From Anaerolineales bacterium (GTDB lineage: Bacteria; Chloroflexota; Anaerolineae; Anaerolineales; UBA4823): 58,713 nt of DNA. Shown one piece after another: positions 25,797-33,368 of the stretch. The translations under genes were made by a program, and so were the position numbers. The notes under the pieces were generated by a model. That model was not told the DNA's origin, ran no database searches, and saw nothing but the letters and a program-made list of their open reading frames with translations. Every line of letters starts with the position of its first letter. The stretch's first letter is position 1. The stretch covers positions 2,772,162 through 2,830,874 of the forward strand of contig CP070639.1 in NCBI GenBank assembly GCA_020354045.1, read 5' to 3'.

Positions 25797-26645
25797 ATGT
25801 ACCAATTATCCCGTTATGAACCTGTAGATTATTTAGTGATCGGGCATCTAACCCAAGATATCACTCCCGAGGGAACGCGTCTCGGAGGCACTGCCGCCTA
25901 TGCAGCTCTAACAGCCCAAGCTATGGGCTTGCGTGTTGGTGTTGTAACATCATGGGGCAGTGAAATCGCTCCGGATTTAGATCCAAGAATATCAATCGTA
26001 AATTATTCAGCTGAACATAGCACCACTTTTGAGAACGTCACTACCTCAGAAGGAAGAATTCAGTTTGTTCATTACCGCGCTTCAGATCTCAGTTTGAATC
26101 TCATACCGGATTCCTGGCGTAATCCCGCTATTGTTCATTTAGGACCTGTGATGCAAGAAGTGGATCCTACTCTGGTACGTAATTTTCCGAGCGCCTTCAT
26201 CGGGATAACCCCCCAGGGATGGTTGCGAACGGTCAGTGAGAAGGGACGTGTTGATTCAGGTGAATGGCCAGAGTCAACTTTTGTACTCCAAAAAGCCGGT
26301 GCCGCTGTTATCAGTATTGAAGATGTTGGAGGTAATGAAGATAAAATCGAAGATCTGGCCTCTTCTAGCCGAATTTTAGCAGTCACTGAGGCTGGTGAAG
26401 GTTCCCGCGTTTATTGGCACGGTGATGTCAGGCGCTTCCGTGCACCTGAAACGAAACTGGTAGATGACACTGGTGCTGGTGACATCTTTGCCGCTGCCTT
26501 TTTTGTGCGCCTGTTTGTCACTCGTGATCCATGGGAAGCTGCGCGATTTGCAACCCAACTTTCTGCCTATTCAGTTTCCCGATCCGGTTTGCAGTCAATA
26601 CCATTGGCTGAAGAAATTGAAGCTACCACCGTCGAAGTTTTCTAA
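25797..26645 (+). CDS. PfkB-family carbohydrate or nucleoside kinase
   Basis: A 282-residue ribokinase-fold protein. The N-terminal GG motif is LGGTAAYAALTA (residues 29-40) and the C-terminal catalytic motif is DDTGAGDIFAAAF (223-235), where the last Asp is the base. It is slightly shorter than ribokinase and lacks an obvious sugar-specificity signature, so substrate is open. It probably has its own leaderless promoter. parA begins 24 bases after its stop. Confidence 0.85.
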   Translation: MYQLSRYEPVDYLVIGHLTQDITPEGTRLGGTAAYAALTAQAMGLRVGVVTSWGSEIAPDLDPRISIVNYSAEHSTTFENVTTSEGRIQFVHYRASDLSLNLIPDSWRNPAIVHLGPVMQEVDPTLVRNFPSAFIGITPQGWLRTVSEKGRVDSGEWPESTFVLQKAGAAVISIEDVGGNEDKIEDLASSSRILAVTEAGEGSRVYWHGDVRRFRAPETKLVDDTGAGDIFAAAFFVRLFVTRDPWEAARFATQLSAYSVSRSGLQSIPLAEEIEATTVEVF

Positions 26646-26669
26646 TTTCAGGTAAAAAATACTTACTCA

Positions 26670-27461
26670 ATGGGTTTCGTTTATACCTTCGCAAATCAAA
26701 AAGGGGGAGTTGGCAAGACAACTACTGCCATTAACCTAGGTGCATATCTGGCTTATTACGGTCAAAGGGTCTTGCTGGTTGATCTTGATCCACAGGCAAA
26801 TGCAACCTCATGCTTGAAAATTGATAAAAAAACTGTGCGGGGGGGGACCTACGAAGCACTGCTTGAATCTTCGTCAGTAAACACATATATATTGCATAAT
26901 CCAAGGTTGAAATTATCGGTTTTGCCTTCGTCATCCGCGCTTGCAGGTGCGGAAGTGGAGTTAGTGAATGAGCTGGCCCGTGAAAACCGCTTGACAAAGG
27001 CTCTGGAACCGATTGTAGATCGTTATGACTATATTTTGATTGATTGCCCTCCTTCGCTAGGATTGCTGACGCTGAATGGTTTGGTGGCAGCAAAAAACGG
27101 GGTGATCATTCCAGTGCAGTGTGAATACCTTGCTTTGGAGGGGTTAGGTCAACTTACCCAGACATTAGACCGTGTACGTGAGGCCCTCGTTCCTCAGCTT
27201 GCGATAAGAGGGGTTTTACTAACCATGTTTGATGGGCGTACCAACCTTTCGAATGATGTAGTGAAGGAAGTTCGACAATACTTCCAAAATTTGGTTTTTG
27301 ATACTGTCATCCCCCGCAGTATTCGACTGGCTGAAGCACCATCTTACGGACAACCCATTTCTATCTATGCACCTAACTCAACCGGAGCCGAGGCATATGA
27401 GGCTTTGGCAAAAGAAATACTCGCTGGGAATGGAGTCGTCGTCCCTGCACTTAAGGTATAA
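26670..27461 (+). CDS. parA: Chromosome partitioning ATPase ParA/Soj
   Basis: A deviant Walker ATPase with KGGVGKTT at residues 11-18, VDLDPQANAT, LIDCPPSLGLLTLNGL and the C-terminal TVIPRSIRLAEAPSYGQPI. This matches chromosomal Soj/ParA (263 residues), not plasmid ParA with an N-terminal HTH. It binds DNA non-specifically and moves ParB-parS complexes. parB starts three bases after its stop. Confidence 0.95.
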   Translation: MGFVYTFANQKGGVGKTTTAINLGAYLAYYGQRVLLVDLDPQANATSCLKIDKKTVRGGTYEALLESSSVNTYILHNPRLKLSVLPSSSALAGAEVELVNELARENRLTKALEPIVDRYDYILIDCPPSLGLLTLNGLVAAKNGVIIPVQCEYLALEGLGQLTQTLDRVREALVPQLAIRGVLLTMFDGRTNLSNDVVKEVRQYFQNLVFDTVIPRSIRLAEAPSYGQPISIYAPNSTGAEAYEALAKEILAGNGVVVPALKV

Positions 27462-27464
27462 ATC

Positions 27465-28316
27465 ATGTCGCGAAAAGGTGGTTTAGGCAGAGGTCTCGAT
27501 GCGCTGATCCCCAGAAGTGATCAGCCATCCCACAATGAGATTACCCATATTCGTGTTGATAGAATTATGCCAAATCCCAGGCAGCCCCGCGCCAAAATCA
27601 ATACAGCAGAAATAGCAGAGCTGGCTGATTCGATACGAGAACACGGCCTTATCCAACCACTGGTTGTATCTTATGATGAAGCCAATCAACAATTTGTTCT
27701 TATCGCTGGTGAGCGGCGTCTGAGGGCTGCCCGTCAAGCAGGTTTAAGCTCTGTGCCTGTAATTGTGCGCGAGGCTACTGACCAGCAAAGACTGGAACTC
27801 GCATTAATTGAAAATTTACAACGCTTAGATTTAAATCCACTGGAAGCTGCTGAAGCGTATCGCCAACTTGTAGAGGATTTTCAACTGTCACATGAAGAGA
27901 TTTCAAAAAGGGTGGGTAAGAATCGCACAACGGTCACAAATACGTTACGCCTCTTGAAATTATCTAATGCAGTTCAAAAAGCGTTGATGGATAACATAAT
28001 CAGTGAGGGTCATGCCCGTGCATTGCTAGGCTTATCGTCCCCTCAGGCACAAGATGCGGCGTTGCAAACGATTCTGGCGCGTGACTTAAATGTACGCCAA
28101 ACCGAAGAACTGGTGCGCAAACTTGGGGGTCAGCAACCAAGGACAAAATTCAAAACAATGCCTAATCCAGAAATATTGGCCATTGAAGAGAAGCTGCGTA
28201 ACCAGCTGGGCACCAAAGTCAGGCTGCACCCAAGAAACAAGGGAGGTACCCTGATTATTCATTATTATTCAGACGAAGATTTAGAATCCCTACTCAACAC
28301 CATTTTAGGTGAATAA
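27465..28316 (+). CDS. parB: Chromosome partitioning protein ParB/Spo0J
   Basis: The N-terminus KGGLGRGLDALIP is the usual ParA-interacting stretch. The CTPase/ParB domain follows, with NPRQPR, ELADSIREHGLIQPL and GERRLRAARQAG, then the HTH (SHEEISKRVGKNRTTVTNTLRLLKL) and a C-terminal dimer domain. It binds parS and spreads as a clamp. I found no good parS (TGTTTCACGTGAAACA) in the window. The gene is followed by two hairpins and a U-run. Confidence 0.95.
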   Translation: MSRKGGLGRGLDALIPRSDQPSHNEITHIRVDRIMPNPRQPRAKINTAEIAELADSIREHGLIQPLVVSYDEANQQFVLIAGERRLRAARQAGLSSVPVIVREATDQQRLELALIENLQRLDLNPLEAAEAYRQLVEDFQLSHEEISKRVGKNRTTVTNTLRLLKLSNAVQKALMDNIISEGHARALLGLSSPQAQDAALQTILARDLNVRQTEELVRKLGGQQPRTKFKTMPNPEILAIEEKLRNQLGTKVRLHPRNKGGTLIIHYYSDEDLESLLNTILGE

Positions 28317-28328
28317 TTAATCACGAAG

Positions 28329-28370
28329 TCCCACACCTCATGTGGGAGAAGCCCGGAATATTCGGTTTTT
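28329..28370 (+). terminator. Terminator after parB
   Basis: A seven-pair hairpin TCCCACA/TGTGGGA (28329-28347) is followed by a weaker CCG/CGG hairpin (28353-28365) and TTTTT (28366-28370). The next gene starts six bases later, so its own promoter must overlap this element or it depends on read-through. Confidence 0.6.
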
Positions 28371-28375
28371 AAAAT

Positions 28376-29989
28376 ATGCAAGTCTATAAACAACTCCTCT
28401 ACAATGCAAAAATCTATACACTGGATGCCCAACAACCCATTGTCAGTGCAATCGCAATCGAGAATGACCGAATTCGCGCCATAGGAAATAAGGAAACATT
28501 AGGATCCAGTTTCGACAATTCATTCGCGCAAATAGATCTTCAACAAAAAGTCGTTTTACCAGGCTTGATAGACGCTCATATCCATCTGGAAAAATACGCA
28601 CATAATCTCCAAAAAGTCAACTGTGAAACCTCTACATTGGCTGAATGCCTGCAAAGAGTTGCAAAACAAGTCTTTCTCTCCACACCAGGGGAGTGGATAC
28701 TTGGTCATGGCTGGAATCAAAATGATTGGGAGAAGGGATTTGGGAGCAGGTTTGATTTAGATTCTATAAGTCCTCTACACCCGGTATATCTGACAGCCAA
28801 ATCGTTGCATGCGGCTTGGGTAAATAGTCTTGCTCTACAGGTATCTGGAATTTCAGCACAAACCTCAGACCCTCCTGGGGGGAAAATTGGACGTCTTGAG
28901 AACGGGGAACCAAACGGGATCTTGTACGAATCTGCTATGGAATTGGTCGCTGATGCTATTCCAAGAGCAACCCCAAAATTAACTGCTCAGGCTATTAAAG
29001 AAGCACTACCTCAATTATGGAGCATGGGTCTGACAGGTGCCCATGATTTTGATCAAAAACTTTGTTTCCAAGCACTTCAACTGCTGAGAGAAGATGGTGA
29101 CCTTCAATTTCGAGTTCTCAAAAGTATCCCCTTAGAGAATATTCATCAAGCTGTTGACCTGGGGTTAAAAACAGGGTTTGGGGATGATTTCCTGCGCATC
29201 GGTAGTATCAAAGCATTTGCAGATGGGGCGTTAGGACCACGTACAGCTGCCCTTTTCCAGCCGTATGCAAATGATCCAGAAAATCGGGGTATGCTTCTGT
29301 TGGACGCTGAAGAAATCTATGAATACGGCAAAATAGCCGTTGAAAACGGTCTTAGCCTGGCAATTCATGCGATCGGAGATCGCGCCAATCATGAAGTACT
29401 TAACGCTTATGCACAAATAAGACAACTCGAAGAGTCTCTACTCGAGACAGGCCAGATAAATACCATCGGACGCCATCGTATCGAGCACGTACAGTTGCTC
29501 CATCCAGAAGATGCCCCGCGGCTGGCTGAGTTAGAAATCCTCGCCTCTATGCAACCCATCCATGCAACTTCAGATATGTATATGGCAGATACAAATTGGC
29601 AGGAACGCGCGGCTTATTCATACGCCTGGAAAACGCAACTCGGATATGGTGCACGCTTGGTGTTCGGATCCGATGCACCTGTAGAATCTCCAAATCCATT
29701 TTTGGGATTACATGCCGCAGTCACTCGTCAACGCGCAGATGGTTCCCCTGGAAAATATGGCTGGTATCCAGAGCAGAAAATAAATATTCAGGAGGCCATA
29801 CAAGCATATACAATCGGGGCTGCATACGCCGCCGGTTCAGAAAAATACCAGGGAAAATTACTGCCTGGTTATTATAGTGATCTGATCGTATTGGAGTCAG
29901 ATCCGTTTTCATCTGAACCAGAGGAATTACGCGATATGAGCCCAACTGCTACCATGGTAGCTGGAAGATGGGTGTACCAAAAAGAATAA
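28376..29989 (+). CDS. Amidohydrolase, YtcJ-like (amidohydrolase family 3)
   Basis: A 537-residue metal-dependent hydrolase of the YtcJ group. It has the N-terminal VVLPGLIDAHIHLEKY metal site, the IGSIKAFADGALGPRTAAL segment, AIHAIGDRAN, HRIEHVQLLHPEDAPR, and the C-terminal FGSDAPVESPNPFLGLHAAV. Members act on amides, carbamates or small cyclic compounds; the natural substrate is rarely known. It stands alone between parB and the convergent response regulator. Confidence 0.87.
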   Translation: MQVYKQLLYNAKIYTLDAQQPIVSAIAIENDRIRAIGNKETLGSSFDNSFAQIDLQQKVVLPGLIDAHIHLEKYAHNLQKVNCETSTLAECLQRVAKQVFLSTPGEWILGHGWNQNDWEKGFGSRFDLDSISPLHPVYLTAKSLHAAWVNSLALQVSGISAQTSDPPGGKIGRLENGEPNGILYESAMELVADAIPRATPKLTAQAIKEALPQLWSMGLTGAHDFDQKLCFQALQLLREDGDLQFRVLKSIPLENIHQAVDLGLKTGFGDDFLRIGSIKAFADGALGPRTAALFQPYANDPENRGMLLLDAEEIYEYGKIAVENGLSLAIHAIGDRANHEVLNAYAQIRQLEESLLETGQINTIGRHRIEHVQLLHPEDAPRLAELEILASMQPIHATSDMYMADTNWQERAAYSYAWKTQLGYGARLVFGSDAPVESPNPFLGLHAAVTRQRADGSPGKYGWYPEQKINIQEAIQAYTIGAAYAAGSEKYQGKLLPGYYSDLIVLESDPFSSEPEELRDMSPTATMVAGRWVYQKE

Positions 29990-30011
29990 ACCTCCGCAAT
30001 TGATCGGAGGT
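29979..30011 (-). terminator. Terminator of the response regulator gene
   Basis: ACCTCCG (29990-29996) pairs with CGGAGGT (30005-30011) over an eight-base loop. On the minus strand a T-rich run (TTATTCTTTTT) follows, so it terminates the regulator gene, using the 3' end of the amidohydrolase gene as U-tract. Confidence 0.7.
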
Positions 30012-30044
30012 CTGAAAATCACGCATATATTTGGATTTTTTATC

Positions 30045-30734
30045 CTAATCCCCTAGGCGATAACCCGCTCCCCAAATGGTTTGAATATACCTGGGTTGTG
30101 ATGGATCTGGTTCTACTTTTTTACGCAGCCGTCTGATAGTTGCCTCGATTAAGTTTGTATCTCCATTGGATTCCGCATAGCCCCACACATTTTTCAATAG
30201 GTTTTCCTTGCTGATGACCACTCCTGCATTTTGCATCAGGTACTTGAGCAAACGGTATTCCAAGGGGGTAACCTGTACGCATTTCTCACTGCTGGTAACC
30301 CGTCTTTTTTCCAGATCAAGAACCAGGCTGTTAAACGCCAACTGGCGGTTGGGAGAAATACGTTGGCGCATATTTCGGTATAGCAGCATTCTTATTCTTG
30401 AAATCAATTCTTTTGGAATGAAAGGCTTCACAATGTAATCGTCTGCACCAGCATCAAAGGCATTAATAATATCTTGCTCCTGATCCTTCGCAGTCATCAT
30501 TATGATGGGGACATCCGAGAGCTGACGAACACGTTTGCAAACATCCAAACCATCAATCAAAGGCATCATGATATCCAATATCAATATTTGGACATTTCTT
30601 GTCCTCCATAAGGTCAATGCCTGTGATCCATTTTCAGCAAATATTAAGTTGATATTTTCATCCCTCAGGGTAAATTCAACAATTTGTTGGATATCTGCAT
30701 CGTCGTCCGCAAATAATAGATTAATTGGTTCCAT
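30045..30734 (-). CDS. OmpR/PhoB-family response regulator
   Basis: The receiver domain has the acidic pocket DDD (10-12), phospho-acceptor D54 in ILDIMMP, T in MMTAKD and K in IVKPF. The C-terminal winged helix (VTPLEYRLLKYLMQNAG to YIQTIWGAGYRLGD) is the DNA-binding domain. No histidine kinase is adjacent; the soluble GAF kinase at 10301-11512 is the only one in the window. AGGGTAGGA precedes the ATG. Confidence 0.92.
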   Translation of the reverse strand: MEPINLLFADDDADIQQIVEFTLRDENINLIFAENGSQALTLWRTRNVQILILDIMMPLIDGLDVCKRVRQLSDVPIIMMTAKDQEQDIINAFDAGADDYIVKPFIPKELISRIRMLLYRNMRQRISPNRQLAFNSLVLDLEKRRVTSSEKCVQVTPLEYRLLKYLMQNAGVVISKENLLKNVWGYAESNGDTNLIEATIRRLRKKVEPDPSQPRYIQTIWGAGYRLGD

Positions 30735-30883
30735 ATCCTACCCTGGCGTGGTATGTGATGAGAACAATAATATCTCCCTTGATTGTTCCCTGTGTCCTTT
30801 TTAAAAAACGAAATTTAACCAATTCTGTTACAGCGAATTTTGATCTGATCAATGATTTCACAAATCTCGCTGATTAAACACAA
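30735..30883. other. Intergenic region upstream of the response regulator
   Basis: AT-rich leader region of the minus-strand regulator gene. No clear promoter pair, RNA gene or conserved small frame is seen. Confidence 0.4.
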
Positions 30884-30927
30884 ACAAACCTCCATGAAGA
30901 CAGATGTGCTGTCACGCGGAGGTTTGT
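30884..30927 (-). terminator. Strong hairpin downstream of the DUF11-sortase gene
   Basis: ACAAACCTCC (30884-30893) and GGAGGTTTGT (30918-30927) are a perfect 10-base inverted repeat. The loop itself contains GACAG/CTGTC. Moderately T-rich sequence lies on both sides (TATTTATTTT to the right), so it may work in both directions; the minus-strand gene at 31008 ends 80 bases away. Confidence 0.65.
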
Positions 30928-31007
30928 GTATTTATTTTAATTAAAGCCATCTTCCCAAGTAATCTGGGAATCTGCTTTATTTCACTTTCGACTCGCCTTT
31001 GAATTCA

Positions 31008-33245
31008 TTAGCGGCTGGAGATTACCTGAGCAAAAGGTGATACCTCCACCAATTCTCCAATAACAACCAGTCTTTCAAGGTATAAACTGATATCCGGATT
31101 CCATCCTGTACAGGTTATTAAAGTCAATTGTTGATCCAAGATGGGCTCTAAGACAGTGAGATCATCCTCTGAAACCACGCGTTTCTCCCGTACCAGATAC
31201 GTATAGATATTTTCATCTGTATGTACGATAACTTTATCTGTCGGTACAATTTTATCAAGGTGCCTGAAAGGACCGTCATTGCCGTCATAGAGTGATACAT
31301 GCCCAGCTAAGGCTGTATTACCCTTTAAGCCAGGCCAGGAAGTATCACCCATCCAGGCAACCTCTTCACGTAATCCCCTGATCAGCCAGGTTAATCCGTC
31401 ATAAGGCACATACTTAACCACAGTATCGACATCCAAAGCAGGGATGATGATTCGATTGACAGGGGTTAAATCTATTGGCTCCTCAGTTTCAATCGAGGTG
31501 TCATCAATCGTAGGATTGGGTACGGTATAGTCCGGTAGAGTCAGAGATTCTTCGGCCGGCGAGTTCGAAGGCCACACTGGTCCTTCTTCAGGAACAGGTA
31601 GATAGACAAGCTTTGATAGATTGGCATTGTTCCCCAGCTGCGGCGAAATTTCTTCTCCTGGTGCACTCATCCTCACCAGTACTCCCAAAGCCAAACCAAA
31701 TGCAACGGCTGTGGTTAAGAAAATGGCTCCCATTCTGATAAACCAGGAAGACCACTCAGAGAGTTTTTGCTTGGAATAGATACCATAACCAATCGCAAAC
31801 AACCCAAGCACTCCTAGAATTGTTCCACTGATTAGAATAGGGATTACAAACCGAGGTCTTTCATCAGGATCTGTTGTTCTTAATTCCACACCACCTGTAC
31901 CCGGTAAAACCGATGTGACAATCAACTGGAAACTGGCGCTATTAGAAGTTCTCGTTGTTGTAGTTCCGCCAAATCTATAGCGGACAGTCGCCAAATTGGT
32001 CACAGTGGTATTAAAGGTAGCTGTGTTGTTGACCCTTCCAACTACAGTAACCGTTGCCGTCTCGCCCACACCCAGCACACTGATATCTACCGAGATCTTT
32101 CTGGTTGTATTATTCGTAGTGGCAGTTCCTTTCGAAGGAGTCGTACTGATTAAATCTAGATATGAAGAAAATGTATCTTCTATAACCACATCTGTTACTA
32201 AAGCGGAGCCACTGTTGGTCACCCGGATAACATAAGTAGCATTTTGAGCTGTGCGCACCTGGCTTGGACTAACCGAGAGTGTTATCCCAATATTTGAGGT
32301 CCCGGTACTTGTGTTGGTGTCTTCAGCGGTGTTGTTGCTTAGGTCGGCTTCCGGACTTGATGTTCCAACTTTAGCCGTGTTCTTGATCGATGCGGTTGGA
32401 CTGGATAGTGCATTGGCAACCTTAACCCGTAAATTAAATGAGGTGCCATTATTTGGTGCAAGGGTGGATGGGAGACTCCACACATAGGTCCCAGTAGTGG
32501 GTATGCTGGGATTGACCCCTGAATTATCCGAAACATATGAGAGTGAACTGGGCAAAACATCAGTGATCACAATATTGGAGGCATTTATACTGCCAACATT
32601 GGTAATAGCGATCGTGTATGTAAGGGTCTGCCCTGGAATGACAGTCGTCAGCCCATCCTTTTTGGTTATGATCATATCAGCTGTCCCAAGCACAATATCC
32701 TGGCGGTTATCCACAAGCGCAGCTAGTGTTGCCGCTATCGTTTCGGGTTGATATCCGGTTTTTGAAGCAGATATGCTAGCTGGACCAGACTCCAAAGGAT
32801 TCGTGATGGTACCTGTAAATGTATACCAACCACTCGCATTTGTTAATGTGCTATGTACGTTGCTAAAATTATCCGTTACAACAACAGTAACATCCGAAAT
32901 AACCTGGGATGTTCCGAGTTCACTTACAATCCCTATCAAACGTGTCGTGGGGATTTGGAAATGATTTATCCCCAATAATTTATCCGTCCTCCAGGCCGCC
33001 ATGACTTCTGGATTCTGTCTTGTTCCGGAAGGCATACTTTGCTCATTGGGATTACCGCCACTTAATACCAGTGAGTTTCCTTGTTTGCCCACCTCGCCAG
33101 TGTAAGAAGCTCCTCTCACGGCAGATTGAGGTATCAATACCGCCCAAACAAAAACAATCACAGCCACCAAAATAAGCAAGAGAGCTTCGGCGAGTCCAAA
33201 ACGATTGAGATAAGATCCGATTCGTCTATTGATAGGTCTGATCAT
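31008..33245 (-). CDS. Surface protein with DUF11 repeats and LPGTG signal fused to a sortase domain
   Basis: 745 residues. Order: a signal-anchor helix (about 20-40); a carboxypeptidase-regulatory-like domain (about 103-187); two DUF11 domains (about 188-305 and 318-445, with LTYTIAITNVG and ATYVIRVTNSG); LPGTG at 447-451; a membrane helix (466-490) followed by SKQK; a second helix (505-526); a Pro/Glu-rich linker; and a sortase domain (about 597-735). The sortase has all three catalytic residues: H649 (LAGHV), C712 (LITCTGW) and R725 (ERLVV). Predicted topology puts both the DUF11 part and the sortase outside the cell. LPGTG plus helix plus positive tail is a complete cell-wall sorting signal, so the protein contains both a sortase substrate and a sortase. 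CGGAG precedes the ATG; it appears monocistronic. Confidence 0.85.
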   Translation of the reverse strand: MIRPINRRIGSYLNRFGLAEALLLILVAVIVFVWAVLIPQSAVRGASYTGEVGKQGNSLVLSGGNPNEQSMPSGTRQNPEVMAAWRTDKLLGINHFQIPTTRLIGIVSELGTSQVISDVTVVVTDNFSNVHSTLTNASGWYTFTGTITNPLESGPASISASKTGYQPETIAATLAALVDNRQDIVLGTADMIITKKDGLTTVIPGQTLTYTIAITNVGSINASNIVITDVLPSSLSYVSDNSGVNPSIPTTGTYVWSLPSTLAPNNGTSFNLRVKVANALSSPTASIKNTAKVGTSSPEADLSNNTAEDTNTSTGTSNIGITLSVSPSQVRTAQNATYVIRVTNSGSALVTDVVIEDTFSSYLDLISTTPSKGTATTNNTTRKISVDISVLGVGETATVTVVGRVNNTATFNTTVTNLATVRYRFGGTTTTRTSNSASFQLIVTSVLPGTGGVELRTTDPDERPRFVIPILISGTILGVLGLFAIGYGIYSKQKLSEWSSWFIRMGAIFLTTAVAFGLALGVLVRMSAPGEEISPQLGNNANLSKLVYLPVPEEGPVWPSNSPAEESLTLPDYTVPNPTIDDTSIETEEPIDLTPVNRIIIPALDVDTVVKYVPYDGLTWLIRGLREEVAWMGDTSWPGLKGNTALAGHVSLYDGNDGPFRHLDKIVPTDKVIVHTDENIYTYLVREKRVVSEDDLTVLEPILDQQLTLITCTGWNPDISLYLERLVVIGELVEVSPFAQVISSR

Positions 33246-33368
33246 TGCAACTCCGTTATTTGGGATTGATTGATGTGGAGCTCATCAAAAACTCTGATCA
33301 AGTGGGGTATGTTCACAAATACTGATCCCCTTCTTGTTTAAAAAATTTTCCTGATGAACATAATTATA

